A DNA stretch of 64,000 nt. Origin: Paenarthrobacter sp. JL.01a (GTDB lineage Bacteria > Actinomycetota > Actinomycetes > Actinomycetales > Micrococcaceae). A model generated the notes under the pieces. It ran no database searches and was not told where the DNA came from. It worked only from the letters and a program-made list of their open reading frames with translations. The stretch spans positions 1,860,001-1,924,000 of the forward strand of contig NZ_CP104877.1 in assembly GCF_025452095.1 (NCBI RefSeq), given 5' to 3'. Positions 52,780 to 61,827 of this stretch are shown in pieces (within the stretch, counting starts at the first letter, position 1; every line of letters begins with the position of its first letter). The translations under genes and the position numbers were made by a program.

Positions 52780-54057
52780 ATGGCATCGATGACAAGGCCG
52801 GCGGCCGACGCTCCCGGGAAAAAGCTGTCCCCCCGCACCAAGTGGGCCATCGCAGGCTTCCTCGCCGGCAGCACGGTTGCAGGCCTTGTTGGCGCCGGAT
52901 CCTCCGCGCTGGCGGTCTACTTTGCCCGTCGGGTCATCACGCCGGCGGCACGCCACGAGGACCAGGAAGTCCTGGCCGTGATCAAAGGCGACAACGGCCC
53001 GCAGGTCATCCTTGCTGCCACCCCCGACTCGACCATCGACGGCGTCTTCAGCCTCTTCTTCTCCGGCGGCAAGGGACACGCCCGGATAGGGCGGATCGTG
53101 TCCTACTCGCCCGCGGAACAAACCGTCCTCCGGGAAGTGGAGGAGGTCTACAGCGGCGACCTGACCGAAGCCCGGCGGGCTTGGTGGAGTGGGGCGGTCT
53201 ATCCGAATCCGTCCGCGCTCGGCGTCGCGGCCGAGGACATTGACATAGATGTCGACGGCGGGAAGGCACCTGCCTGGTTGATCCGCGCCGAGGCGTCCAC
53301 TCCGGCACTGACCTGGGCGATCATGGTGCACGGAAGGGGAGCCACGCGGCTTGAGGGACTCAGGGCCGTCCGCACCGCCCGCGACCTGGGGCTGGACAGC
53401 TTGCTGATCTCCTACCGGAACGATGGACTGGCGCCCTCTGCGCTGGATGGCCGTTATGGTCTGGGATCGACGGAATGGCGGGACGTGGAGGCCGCGATCG
53501 GTTACGCGCTGGACCACGGAGCGCGAGAGGTAGTGCTCTTCGGTTGGTCCATGGGCGGCGCCATCAGCCTCCAGGCGGCGGACCTGTCCAAATACCGACA
53601 TGTCATCCGTGCCCTCGTTCTGGACGCGCCGGTGATCAATTGGGTCAATGTCATGGCACACCACGCGGAAATGAACAGGATCCCCTACAACGTAGGCCGC
53701 TACGGACAGCTGATGCTGGGCCATCCCTTGGGGCGCAGGCTGACCGGGCTCGCGGCGCCCGTGGACTTCAAGGCCATGGATTGGGAGAGCCGCGCAGTTG
53801 AATTGCGCACGCCCACTCTGCTGATCCATAGCCTGGACGACGACTATGTCCCTTTCGGCCCCTCGGCGAGCCTCGCGGAGAAGAACCCTGAGATGGTGAC
53901 GTTCGAGCCTTTCCACGGTGCACGCCATACCAAGGAATGGAACGTTGATCCGGAGCGCTGGGAACGATTGGTGCGTTCGTGGCTCCAAGGTCAACTCGCG
54001 CCACGGAAGAATCCAGGACAATCCGGCGAGGCCGTTGCGGGGATGCCTAAGGGCTGA
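52780..54057 (+). CDS. Membrane-anchored alpha/beta hydrolase
   Basis: 425 residues. One N-terminal membrane helix (about 23-48, AIAGFLAGSTVAGLVGAGSS) would anchor it, with the hydrolase domain outside. The nucleophile elbow is LFGWSMGGAIS (Ser near 258), the acid Asp is in LLIHSLDDDYVPFGPS, and the His is in FHGARHTKEWNV. Oxyanion region: MVHGRGATRLEG. This build is typical of secreted or membrane esterases and lipases of Micrococcaceae. Substrate unknown. Confidence 0.87.
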   Translation: MASMTRPAADAPGKKLSPRTKWAIAGFLAGSTVAGLVGAGSSALAVYFARRVITPAARHEDQEVLAVIKGDNGPQVILAATPDSTIDGVFSLFFSGGKGHARIGRIVSYSPAEQTVLREVEEVYSGDLTEARRAWWSGAVYPNPSALGVAAEDIDIDVDGGKAPAWLIRAEASTPALTWAIMVHGRGATRLEGLRAVRTARDLGLDSLLISYRNDGLAPSALDGRYGLGSTEWRDVEAAIGYALDHGAREVVLFGWSMGGAISLQAADLSKYRHVIRALVLDAPVINWVNVMAHHAEMNRIPYNVGRYGQLMLGHPLGRRLTGLAAPVDFKAMDWESRAVELRTPTLLIHSLDDDYVPFGPSASLAEKNPEMVTFEPFHGARHTKEWNVDPERWERLVRSWLQGQLAPRKNPGQSGEAVAGMPKG

Positions 54058-54059
54058 GG

Positions 54060-54557
54060 TCAGCCGCTTCCTGTGCCGATCGGCCCGGTGGTTCCGTTGG
54101 TGAGCCGAAGCAGGTCCGCCGGAGCGAGTTCTATGTCCAAGCCGCGTCGACCCCCTGATACCAGGATGGTTTCGAAGCCAAGTGCCGATTCGTCGAGGAC
54201 TGTGGGGGAGGGCTGGCGTTGACCCAAGGGGGATATCCCGCCGAGCACATAGCCCGTACGGCGTTCAGCGGCCTTCGGATCTGCCATAACCGCTTTCTTG
54301 GATCCCAAGGCAGCGGCCGCGGCCTTGAGATCCAGGTTGCCTGACACGGGAACGACGGCAACGGCCAATTTTCCTTCCACCTCCACCATGAGCGTCTTGA
54401 AGACGCGATCCGGCGCGATACCAAGGACCTCCGCCGCTTCCAGGCCGTAGCTGGATGCGGCGGGATCGTGGGCATAGGGGTGCAGCGTGAAGGGAACGCC
54501 GGCCGCAGCAAGTGCTGCTGTGGCCGGCGTTCCCTGGGAAGCCATCTTCTTTGCCAT
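54060..54557 (-). CDS. ybaK: Cys-tRNA(Pro)/Cys-tRNA(Cys) deacylase YbaK
   Basis: 165 residues. YbaK/aminoacyl-tRNA-editing fold with VFKTLMVEVEGKLAVAVVPVSG and GYVLGGISPLGQR, the catalytic-loop signature. It frees tRNA(Pro) mischarged with Cys. It is 18 bases downstream of sufE in the rhodanese-sufE-ybaK run. Converges with the hydrolase gene, two bases between stops. Confidence 0.93.
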   Translation of the reverse strand: MAKKMASQGTPATAALAAAGVPFTLHPYAHDPAASSYGLEAAEVLGIAPDRVFKTLMVEVEGKLAVAVVPVSGNLDLKAAAAALGSKKAVMADPKAAERRTGYVLGGISPLGQRQPSPTVLDESALGFETILVSGGRRGLDIELAPADLLRLTNGTTGPIGTGSG

Positions 54558-54575
54558 ACCGTGTGGCAGTGCCTC

Positions 54576-55034
54576 TCAGTGTTCCAAACGGCTCGCGGCC
54601 GCAACCTTTCGCTTGATCCGGCCAAGCATCGCCGTCATTCCCCGCATCCGCAAGGGAGTGATGGCCCTGGTCAGCCCGAGCAATTCCGGCATGTCGTCCG
54701 GTACTGCAAGGATTTCGCTGGCGGTCAAGCCGTCCAGCCCCTCATGCAGAACCCCTGCGAAGCCCCGCGTCGTGGGAGCTTCCGGCGGTGCCTTGAAGAA
54801 GAGCCGGTAGGCGCGGTCGCCGTCGGCGTTCTTCTCGGACTCGATGGTCAGGAAAAGCGGTGACTGGCACTCGACCACCTGCTCCAGCAGTTCCGGGTGG
54901 TCAGTCAAACGCTCCGGAAGCTCCGGAAGGCCCCTGGAGAACTCCAAAAGGAGCTGAAGGCGCTCAGGTTCGGTCAACGCCTGGAAGTCGTCAACGATTT
55001 CCGCCAAGGCGGTAGGCAAAGTGTTCGTACTCAT
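54576..55034 (-). CDS. sufE: SufE family sulfur-acceptor protein
   Basis: 152 residues from ATG at 55034 (MSTNTLPTALAEIVDDFQAL); TAAGCT lies seven bases upstream and GGAAG is close to the start. The sulfur-carrying Cys is in QVVECQSPLFL, and the C-terminal part has RGFAGVLHEGLDGLTASEIL and PLRMRGMTAMLGRIK, typical for SufE. SufE accepts persulfide sulfur. Here the neighbour is a rhodanese and not a SufS desulfurase, so the donor could be thiosulfate or 3-mercaptopyruvate. That partnership is inferred from position. Confidence 0.92.
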   Translation of the reverse strand: MSTNTLPTALAEIVDDFQALTEPERLQLLLEFSRGLPELPERLTDHPELLEQVVECQSPLFLTIESEKNADGDRAYRLFFKAPPEAPTTRGFAGVLHEGLDGLTASEILAVPDDMPELLGLTRAITPLRMRGMTAMLGRIKRKVAAASRLEH

Positions 55035-55071
55035 TACTTCCAGCTTACGCAAGGCGTTGGTTACAGTGCTA

Positions 55072-55998
55072 TTAGTTGCGGACCAGTGACGAAGGCACGG
55101 AACCCCGCTCGGCACCCTTGACGATGGGAACGCGGACGGCGTTGCCCCACTCGGTCCAGGAGCCGTCGTAGTTGCGTACGGTGTCGAAGCCCAGCAGGTA
55201 CTTCAGCGCGAACCAGGTGTGGCTGGAACGCTCGCCGATGCGGCAGTACGCCACGACGTCGTCGCCCGGGGCCAGGCCTGCTTCACCCAGGTAGAGGGCT
55301 TCGAGCTCTTCGCGGCTGCGGTACGTTCCGTCTTCCGCGGCAGCGCGTGCCCACGGAACGGAGGCGGCTGTCGGAATGTGGCCGCCGCGGAGGGCGCCCT
55401 CTTCGGGATACGCCGGCATGTGGGTGCGCTGGCCCGTGTATTCCTCCGGGGAGCGGACATCGATCAAGGGGTTGCCCAGGTGCGCCAGGACGTCCTCCTT
55501 GAAGGCCCGGATAGGGGAGTCGTTACGCTCGACCTCCGGGTAGTTGCCTGCAGCGGGCTGGGAAACGTCGGTGGTGAGTTCGCGGCCTTCAGCGATCCAC
55601 TTGTCCCGGCCGCCGTCGAGGAGACGTACGTCCTCGTGGCCGAACAAGGTGAAGACCCACAGTGCGTAGGCGGCCCACCAGTTGGACTTGTCACCGTAGA
55701 TCACCACGGTGCTGTCGCGCGAGATGCCCTTGGAAGCGGCGAGGGCCGCGAAGGCTGCGCCATCTACGTAGTCGCGGGTGACTTCGTCGTTCAGGTCGGT
55801 GTGCCAGTCGATCTTGACGGCACCCGGGATGTGCCCGGTCTCGTAGAGGAGGACGTCTTCGTCGGACTCGACCAGCACCAACTTGCCGTCGGCTACTGCG
55901 CCGTCAGCAAGTGCTGCCGCGAGCCACTCGGTGGAGACGAGTCGTTCAGGGTTCGCGTAGGAAGCGAACTTTTCGTTTTGTTCAACGGGGTAGGACAT
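55072..55998 (-). CDS. Sulfurtransferase (tandem rhodanese)
   Basis: 308 residues with two rhodanese domains. The N-terminal domain is inactive; the C-terminal one carries the catalytic Cys in [17 protein letters not shown] (about residue 250). [12 protein letters not shown] precedes it. The loop motif CRIGER is that of thiosulfate sulfurtransferases of the SseA/CysA type in actinobacteria. It starts with AAAGG upstream and leads the sufE-ybaK genes. Confidence 0.92.
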   Translation of the reverse strand: MSYPVEQNEKFASYANPERLVSTEWLAAALADGAVADGKLVLVESDEDVLLYETGHIPGAVKIDWHTDLNDEVTRDYVDGAAFAALAASKGISRDSTVVIYGDKSNWWAAYALWVFTLFGHEDVRLLDGGRDKWIAEGRELTTDVSQPAAGNYPEVERNDSPIRAFKEDVLAHLGNPLIDVRSPEEYTGQRTHMPAYPEEGALRGGHIPTAASVPWARAAAEDGTYRSREELEALYLGEAGLAPGDDVVAYCRIGERSSHTWFALKYLLGFDTVRNYDGSWTEWGNAVRVPIVKGAERGSVPSSLVRN

Positions 55999-56206
55999 GA
56001 TGGCCTTTCACTGACAACGGACGGAGCCAGGCCGGTCGAAGATGGTGCAGGTGCGGGCCCGGCTTGCCTCAACACTAACCACGGGCCGCACGGATTGCTT
56101 CCGGCGTGGTCATACGGTGAAACATGGGCTTGGTCACGTGTCCGTGGGGATGGCGCCCGTTGCCGGTATCCTTGCTGGGGACCCAACGCCGAAGGAACGG
56201 ACCACC

Positions 56207-57247
56207 GTGGTAAAGATCGAACAACTGGCTGCCCGCACACCGGCAGTCTCCGTGGAGGAACTCCTCAAGGGTTTCTACCCCTCTCCCCGATTCGGAGAGG
56301 TGTCGTTCGACAGCTACCGGCCCGATCCTTCCCAACCGAGCCAGGCCAACGCCGTGAAACTGCTCTCAGCATTCGCCGATGGCGTGGGCAACGGCGATGG
56401 TGCGGGTCTGTTCAAGAAGCTCTTTGCAAAGAAAGCACCGGCAACACGGGCCGGAATCTACCTCGACGGCGGCTTCGGCGTGGGCAAAACCCACCTTTTG
56501 GCATCCCTTTGGCACAGGTCCCCGGGCCCCAAGGCCTTCGGAACCTTCGTGGAGTACACCAACCTGGTGGGCGCTTTGTCGTTCCGCAAGACCGTTGAAG
56601 CACTCAGCAGCTACAAACTGGTGTGCATCGATGAGTTCGAACTGGATGATCCAGGCGACACCGTGCTGATGTCCCGCCTGATGCGCGAACTCGCCGACGC
56701 CGGTGTCAAGCTTGCTGCCACCTCCAACACCCTGCCCGGTTCGTTGGGCGAAGGCCGCTTCGCCGCCGTCGACTTCCAGCGGGAAATCCAGGTGCTGGCT
56801 GACCAGTTCGATGTCGTCAGGATCGACGGCGAGGACTTCCGCCACCGTGGCCTGCCCGCGGCGCCCGCGCCGCTGAAGACCGAAGAACTGAAGCACCGGA
56901 TGCGCACGGAGTTCGACGGAAAGACCGTTGCGGTGGACGATTTCCGCACCCTTGTAAACCACCTTGCAGCGGTGCACCCCAGCCGGTACCGCCAGCTCAT
57001 CTCCGGCATCGAAGCCGTGGTGTGGAGCGACGTCGAAACCATTACGGAACAGGCCGTTGCGCTGCGGTTCGTGGTGCTGGCCGACCGGCTCTATGACAAA
57101 GACGTGCCCATCCTGGCCAGCGGTGTTCCCTTCGACAAGCTGTTCACCGAAGAGATGATGACGGGCGGCTACATGAAGAAGTATTTCCGTGCCGTTTCGC
57201 GCTTGACGGCATTGGCCCGCGAGGCGCAAAACCACGAGCCTGCCTGA
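56207..57247 (+). CDS. zapE: Cell division protein ZapE (AFG1-like ATPase)
   Basis: 346 residues from GTG at 56207 with GAAGGA upstream. P-loop ATPase: Walker A YLDGGFGVGKTHLLAS (about residues 84-98), Walker B YKLVCIDEFELDD (about 140), and sensor-like KLAATSNTLPGSLGEGRF. The C-terminal part includes FDKLFTEEMMTGGYMKKYFRAVSRL. In E. coli ZapE acts on the Z-ring under stress. With sepH it is the second division-related gene in the window. Ends one base before the convergent permease stop. Confidence 0.9.
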   Translation: MVKIEQLAARTPAVSVEELLKGFYPSPRFGEVSFDSYRPDPSQPSQANAVKLLSAFADGVGNGDGAGLFKKLFAKKAPATRAGIYLDGGFGVGKTHLLASLWHRSPGPKAFGTFVEYTNLVGALSFRKTVEALSSYKLVCIDEFELDDPGDTVLMSRLMRELADAGVKLAATSNTLPGSLGEGRFAAVDFQREIQVLADQFDVVRIDGEDFRHRGLPAAPAPLKTEELKHRMRTEFDGKTVAVDDFRTLVNHLAAVHPSRYRQLISGIEAVVWSDVETITEQAVALRFVVLADRLYDKDVPILASGVPFDKLFTEEMMTGGYMKKYFRAVSRLTALAREAQNHEPA

Positions 57248-57248
57248 A

Positions 57249-58466
57249 TCAGGCCCGGGTGAGGGGCTCGCGGCTCTTCAGCGCCCAACGGATGGCAATC
57301 CCTCCGGCCAGCGCCCAGAATGCGGCGCCGATGCCTGCAAAAGCGATTCCGGAGGCGGCGAGCAGGAACGTGACGCAGGCCGGAATCCGTTCTTCGGCCA
57401 CGGCAAGCGCGGAGGAGATCGAGGACGCCAAGGTCCCCAGCAGGGCGAGACCGGCGACGGCTTCCAGAAGTCCTGCCGGTGCTGCCGCCACTATGGTCAC
57501 CAGGGCCGCTGAAGCTGCTGCCAGCAGCAGATAGGCCACGCCAGATACGAAAGCAGCGATCCAGCGCCGGTCATGGTCCTTGCCGGCTTCCTCACCCGCA
57601 GCGAGGGCGGCGCTCAACGCAGCCAGGTTGATGGCGTGCCCGCCAAACGGCGCACCGACGATTGTTCCAGCCCCGGTGACCAGCATCGATGGCCGCCATG
57701 GGGTGGTGTAGCCAAAGGACTTCAGGACCGCCACGCCGGGGATGTTTTGCGACGCCATGGTGACGATGAACAAAGGAAGCGCCAAACCGATCGCAGCTTC
57801 AAAGGAGAATGCCGGGGTGGTCCACTCGAGGCGCGGCACAAGGTTCTCTCCCGGGATCTGGACACCTGAGGAGACAATGTGGACGCCGATGACGGCAAGT
57901 GCCACCAGCAGCGAGGCCGGAACGGACCAGCGCGGGGCGAATTTCATGAGCACGATCCAGCACAGGATGACCGGTGCAACCAGCAGTGGTGCCGATCCCA
58001 GTGATTTGAAGGGTGCCAGGCACAAGGGGAGCAGGACACCGGCGAGCATGGCCTGGGCCAGGGCGGTCGGGATCTTTGCCATCAACCTTCCCAGTGCGGG
58101 AAGCAACCCCGTGAGGACAATGAGCACCCCCACGATCAGGAAGGCTCCGACGGCGGCCGGCCAGCCGCCGTCGACCGTTCCAGCGGTGGCCAGCAGCGCG
58201 GCGCCAGGGGTGGACCATGCGAGCGTCACGGGCATTTTGCTGCGCCAGGACAACCACAGGATGCCGAGGCCAAAAGTGAGGGTCAGTGCCAGCAGGCCGC
58301 TGGATGCTTGGGCCTGGTTGGCACCCACGGCCTGGAGCCCGGCCAACACAACCGCGAAGGATGACGTGAATCCCACCAACGCGGTGACTACGCCGGCACT
58401 GAGCTGGGGGCCCAACGTCTGTTTCGTCGCTTTGCTTCGAATGGTCGGGGAAGTGGCGGAAGGCAT
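57249..58466 (-). CDS. benE: Benzoate/H+ symporter BenE-like transporter
   Basis: 405 residues from ATG at 58466, with TAATTT seven bases upstream; a TTG at 58475 is an alternative. About twelve hydrophobic segments. Signature stretches: GFTSSFAVVLAGLQAVGA, TLAWSTPGAALLA, MASQNIPGVAVLKSFGY and GAPFGGHAINLAALSAAL. Family members carry aromatic acids such as benzoate. No catabolic genes are near, so the substrate is open. Confidence 0.88.
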   Translation of the reverse strand: MPSATSPTIRSKATKQTLGPQLSAGVVTALVGFTSSFAVVLAGLQAVGANQAQASSGLLALTLTFGLGILWLSWRSKMPVTLAWSTPGAALLATAGTVDGGWPAAVGAFLIVGVLIVLTGLLPALGRLMAKIPTALAQAMLAGVLLPLCLAPFKSLGSAPLLVAPVILCWIVLMKFAPRWSVPASLLVALAVIGVHIVSSGVQIPGENLVPRLEWTTPAFSFEAAIGLALPLFIVTMASQNIPGVAVLKSFGYTTPWRPSMLVTGAGTIVGAPFGGHAINLAALSAALAAGEEAGKDHDRRWIAAFVSGVAYLLLAAASAALVTIVAAAPAGLLEAVAGLALLGTLASSISSALAVAEERIPACVTFLLAASGIAFAGIGAAFWALAGGIAIRWALKSREPLTRA

Positions 58467-58513
58467 ACTGTCCAAATTACCGGACCTGTGCGGAATACCC
58501 TTCCGTTAAACGC

Positions 58514-58557
58514 CAAGGGCACCGGTGGCGCCTCTCGGCGGGACCGGTGCCCCCTTG
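58514..58557 (-). terminator. Hairpin 3' of the MT0933-like gene
   Basis: CAAGGGCACCGGT (58514-58526) pairs with ACCGGTGCCCCCTTG (58543-58557) with two unpaired C. It lies between the stop of the small gene and the start of benE. Confidence 0.55.
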
Positions 58558-58584
58558 ACGTATCTGGTACGGCGGCTCAGGCAG

Positions 58585-58812
58585 CTACGGCTGCGTAGGC
58601 TCACCTGCGGCGGGAGCCTGGTCAGGCTCGCCATCGTTCTTGGCCACGAAATCGGAAGCGGCGTTCTGCACTGCGTCGACCTGACTTGCGAACTTGCCGC
58701 CAGTCTTTTCGTCAACGAAGTCTCCGGCCTTTTCGATGCCATTCTTGATGGCTTCTTCGTTGCCTTGAATGAGACCCTGAGCCTTGCCCTTCAGGTCGTC
58801 AATTAAACCCAC
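58585..58812 (-). CDS. MT0933-like antitoxin family small protein
   Basis: 75 residues from GTG at 58812 with strong GGGAGG upstream. The sequence GLIDDLKGKAQGLIQGN and GIEKAGDFVDEKTGGKFASQVD matches the MT0933/Rv0909-like pattern, an amphipathic helical protein named as antitoxin of a type II pair in mycobacteria. No toxin gene (Rv0910-type, START-like) is adjacent, so the antitoxin role is doubtful here. The tail is acidic and Pro/Ala-rich. Confidence 0.8.
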   Translation of the reverse strand: MGLIDDLKGKAQGLIQGNEEAIKNGIEKAGDFVDEKTGGKFASQVDAVQNAASDFVAKNDGEPDQAPAAGEPTQP

Positions 58813-58912
58813 GGGCACCTCCCTTCCATCGCGGAGCCAGTTCGCTCCTCCGCGTCCGACGATAACACCAGTTCCCCGAGGTGCCAAGGTCGTAAGTGCG
58901 GCCTGTGGATAA

Positions 58913-60367
58913 CTACGCCAATGGCTTACTGGCTGTTTTGTGCCGTGGGCTGTCGGGGTTCATCAGGGAGTGCCTGCGGCCATAGGCGAAATAGATCACC
59001 AGGCCGATGACAAGCCAGACTCCGAACCGGAGCCAGGTTTCCCAGTGCAGCTGGAACATCAGGAAAGCCGATGCCAGTACGCCGAAGGCGGGAACCAGCG
59101 GCATCAGCGGGAGGCGGAATGTCCGGGGCGCATTGGGTTTGGTGTAACGGAACACAATCACCGAGACACAGACCACGACGAACGCTGCCAGGATTCCGAT
59201 GTTGGTGAGGTCCGCGACCTCCTTGATGGGGAAGACGCCGGCTAGGAAGGCTGAGGCGATGCCGGCGATCCAGGTGACGCGTTGGGGCGTGCCGTGGCGG
59301 TCGGTCTTGGCGAACCAGCCAGGCAGCAGCCCGTCGCGGCTCATGGAGAACCACACCCGGGTGACACCTAGAAGGAACGTCAGCATGACAGTCAGGATGG
59401 ACAGCACGGCGAACACCGAGATGATGGTGGCAATGACGGGCAGTCCGACACCAGTGAACGCGGAGGCAAAACCGGCAGTCGGGTTGATGTCCTTGTAGTT
59501 CTGCATGCCGGTCAACACGAGCGTGGCGGCAACGTAGAGCAACATGGCGATGATCAGCGACAAGATGATGGCCTTGGGCATGTGCTTCTTGCCCTCCTTG
59601 GCCTCCTCCGCTGCCGTGCTCATGGCGTCATAGCCAAAGACGGCGAAGAAGACCGTCGCGGCACCAGCGACCACGGGACCGAAACCGCTGGGCATGAACG
59701 GGTTGTAGTTCTCGGTGTTCACGTAGAAGATGCCAAGCCCGATGATGAACAGGATCAGGATGACCTTGATGGCGACGGCCACCAGTTCGAACCGGCCGAA
59801 CGCCTTTGTCCCACGGCTCAGAATCCATGTGACCAGGAGGCACACGAGGATTGCGGGGAGGTTGATGATGCCGCCCTTGCCCTCATCGACGGTGGACGTC
59901 ATCCACGTCGGCATATGGATGCCGAGGCCGGAGAGGAAGGCGTCGAAGTAGCCGGAGATGCCGATCGCGACGACGGCGACGATGGCGATGTATTCGAGCA
60001 GCAGGTCCCAGCCAATGAACCAGCCGATGATTTCACCCAGGGCAACGTAGCCGTAGGTGTAGGCCGATCCGGCCCGGGGGATCATGCCGGCAAATTCGGC
60101 GTACGACAACGCGGCCGCTCCCGATGCCAGACCGGCGATCAGGAAGGAAATAAGGACCGCGGGGCCAACGCCCGGGCTGCCTTCGCTGCCGTGGGCAACC
60201 AGGCCGGCCAGCGAAAAGATGCCGACGCCGATAATTCCGCCGACGCCGATGGCTGTCAGCTGCCAAAGACCGAGACTCTTGAATAGTCCGCTGTGTTTGC
60301 TTTCTTCCTCGATATCGTCGATGGGCTTGCGCCTCAGGACGGACTGTGAAGCCGTCTGTACATTCAT
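58913..60367 (-). CDS. Amino-acid permease (APC superfamily, CAT-like)
   Basis: 484 residues with about twelve to thirteen helices. The first helix carries GVGGIIGVGIFSLAGLVA, the unwound substrate loop of the APC fold; FAGMIPRAGSAYTYGYVALGE and FGYDAMSTAAEEAKEGKKHMPKAI are the typical downstream signatures of the cationic amino-acid transporter group. ATG at 60367. Proton-coupled uptake of cationic or other amino acids is likely; specificity is not clear from sequence. Confidence 0.9.
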   Translation of the reverse strand: MNVQTASQSVLRRKPIDDIEEESKHSGLFKSLGLWQLTAIGVGGIIGVGIFSLAGLVAHGSEGSPGVGPAVLISFLIAGLASGAAALSYAEFAGMIPRAGSAYTYGYVALGEIIGWFIGWDLLLEYIAIVAVVAIGISGYFDAFLSGLGIHMPTWMTSTVDEGKGGIINLPAILVCLLVTWILSRGTKAFGRFELVAVAIKVILILFIIGLGIFYVNTENYNPFMPSGFGPVVAGAATVFFAVFGYDAMSTAAEEAKEGKKHMPKAIILSLIIAMLLYVAATLVLTGMQNYKDINPTAGFASAFTGVGLPVIATIISVFAVLSILTVMLTFLLGVTRVWFSMSRDGLLPGWFAKTDRHGTPQRVTWIAGIASAFLAGVFPIKEVADLTNIGILAAFVVVCVSVIVFRYTKPNAPRTFRLPLMPLVPAFGVLASAFLMFQLHWETWLRFGVWLVIGLVIYFAYGRRHSLMNPDSPRHKTASKPLA

Positions 60368-60510
60368 GGGGGTACTCCTGCCGGTGGGCGTGGAACGGTG
60401 ATGAGCTCGCAGTACATTATGCGAGGGGAATCACATTAGATAAAGCGACTTCTTCTGAGGGGTATCAGTTACTTCTCCTGATGATTTGGGTCACACTCGA
60501 AAATGGGCAT

Positions 60511-60538
60511 AAAAAAAGCAGCTCCTGGGAGCTGCTTT
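60511..60538 (-). terminator. Terminator of the tRNA operon
   Basis: AAAGCAGCTCC (60515-60525) pairs with GGAGCTGCTTT (60528-60538); on the minus strand it is followed by a run of T (seven A on the plus strand, 60511-60517). A canonical Rho-independent terminator for the tRNA array. Confidence 0.88.
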
Positions 60539-60546
60539 CTTTTTGG

Positions 60547-60619
<73 letters not shown>

Positions 60620-60674
60620 ACATGTTGCCTGCCGGATGGTTCCGACGTCCAACAACAAACAAGTTTCCTTGTTC

Positions 60675-60749
60675 TGGTGGGCGATACTGGGATCGAACCA
60701 GTGACCTCTTCCGTGTCAGGGAAGCGCGCTACCGCTGCGCCAATCGCCC
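60675..60749 (-). tRNA. tRNA-Val (GAC)
   Basis: 75 bases including the encoded CCA (60675-60677). Acceptor GGGCGAT/ATCGCCC; anticodon loop CTGACAC between CTTCC and GGAAG; T-arm CACTGGTTCGATCCCAGT. Confidence 0.97.
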
Positions 60750-60773
60750 GTTACCGGGTCCTTCAATGAGGAG

Positions 60774-60846
<73 letters not shown>

Positions 60847-60901
60847 ACATGTTGCCTGCCGGATGGTTCCGACGTTCAACAACAAACAAGTTTCCTTGTT
60901 C

Positions 60902-60976
60902 TGGTGGGCGATACTGGGATCGAACCAGTGACCTCTTCCGTGTCAGGGAAGCGCGCTACCGCTGCGCCAATCGCCC
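60902..60976 (-). tRNA. tRNA-Val (GAC)
   Basis: 75 bases with encoded CCA (60902-60904), identical to the copy at 60675-60749. Confidence 0.97.
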
Positions 60977-61014
60977 ATGCATCCAGCCAAAGCTGGAAAA
61001 CATGGTTTTCACCG

Positions 61015-61085
61015 AGGTGGGTACGGGATTCGAACCCGTGTATACGGCTTTGCAGGCCGCTGCCTCGCCTCTCGGCCAACCCACC
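61015..61085 (-). tRNA. tRNA-Cys (GCA)
   Basis: 71 bases. Acceptor GGTGGGT/ACCCACC with discriminator U, as required for tRNA-Cys; anticodon loop CTGCAAA; T-arm CACGGGTTCGAATCCCGT. CCA is not encoded. Confidence 0.97.
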
Positions 61086-61131
61086 GTGTAAGCAGTATTC
61101 CGGGGAATTCTTGCCTTGACAGTGCCTTGCG

Positions 61132-61204
<73 letters not shown>

Positions 61205-61412
61205 AGTGCGGTTCCGACGGCCTGCCCGGCAGGCATTCCGTCGCTTTCCGACGAGTAAAAACTCTATAGGAGGTTCCTGCATTCTCCAAATCGGTTGCCT
61301 GGCCTTACGTCCCGTGACCCCTGGATCCTTGTATTTACGCGGATTCTGGGGAGTTTCACGGCTGTAATTCCACAGATGCAGTTCCTCTGCTTCCGGGTGC
61401 CGTCTTTCCGTT

Positions 61413-61440
61413 TTGCAATCCGGCCGGGGTCAGTTAGTGT
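61413..61440 (+). promoter_or_regulatory. Promoter of tRNA-Val (CAC)
   Basis: TTGCAA (61413-61418), 16-base spacer, TAGTGT (61435-61440), 13 bases before the tRNA. Spacing and position fit a housekeeping promoter. Confidence 0.5.
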
Positions 61441-61453
61441 TTTCTATGCACTC

Positions 61454-61525
61454 GGGCGATTGGCGCAGTGGTAGCGCGCTTCGTTCACACCGAAGAGGTC
61501 ACTGGTTCGAACCCAGTATCGCCCA
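61454..61525 (+). tRNA. tRNA-Val (CAC)
   Basis: 72 bases. Acceptor GGGCGAT/ATCGCCC; anticodon loop TTCACAC between CTTCG and CGAAG; T-arm CACTGGTTCGAACCCAGT. The following bases are CCG, so CCA is not encoded. Outside the anticodon arm it closely resembles the GAC isoacceptor on the other strand. Confidence 0.96.
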
Positions 61526-61530
61526 CCGGG

Positions 61531-61573
61531 AACCCCGTTTGGACTGTTCAAGTCAGTCCAAGCGGGGTTTTTT
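61531..61573 (+). terminator. Terminator of tRNA-Val (CAC)
   Basis: AACCCCGTTTGGACTG (61531-61546) pairs with 61554-61569 (one G-T pair), loop TTCAAGT, followed by TTTT. A canonical Rho-independent terminator. Confidence 0.92.
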
Positions 61574-61650
61574 CATGCCGCCTGAACCTCTGGCCAGGGC
61601 TGGCGCCGATTTCCCCGTCACGAATCCCGGCCAGGAGGCACCTTTCCTAC

Positions 61651-61815
61651 GTGCCCGTAGAAGAAGAAGCAGAGCCCTGTATTCCGCCGGAGCCGTCTTT
61701 GCCGTGGGCTGGATTGGCACTGACGGCGCCGGTCCTTGCCGCCAAACTGGCCCGCCTGGCGCCGGAGCAACTCGCAATGATCTTCCCGCCGGAGAATTCT
61801 GTCGGCCCTGTATGA
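61651..61815 (+). CDS. Possible small protein (54 aa)
   Basis: GTG at 61651 with AGGAGG at 61633-61638 (spacing 12, longer than ideal). The product starts MPVEEEAEPCIPPEPSLPWAG and continues with LTAPVLAAKLARLAPEQLAMIF, an acidic, Pro-rich start followed by an amphipathic helix. No family recognised. It ends 12 bases before the nuclease-like gene and could be cotranscribed with it. Coding status is uncertain. Confidence 0.45.
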   Translation: MPVEEEAEPCIPPEPSLPWAGLALTAPVLAAKLARLAPEQLAMIFPPENSVGPV

Positions 61816-61827
61816 CACAGTCTTTAT

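Noticed and set aside
61454..61573. tRNA-Val as an attachment site of an integrated element containing the nuclease gene
   Set aside because: No second copy of the tRNA 3' end within the following 2.4 kb, no integrase, and def-fmt follow directly.
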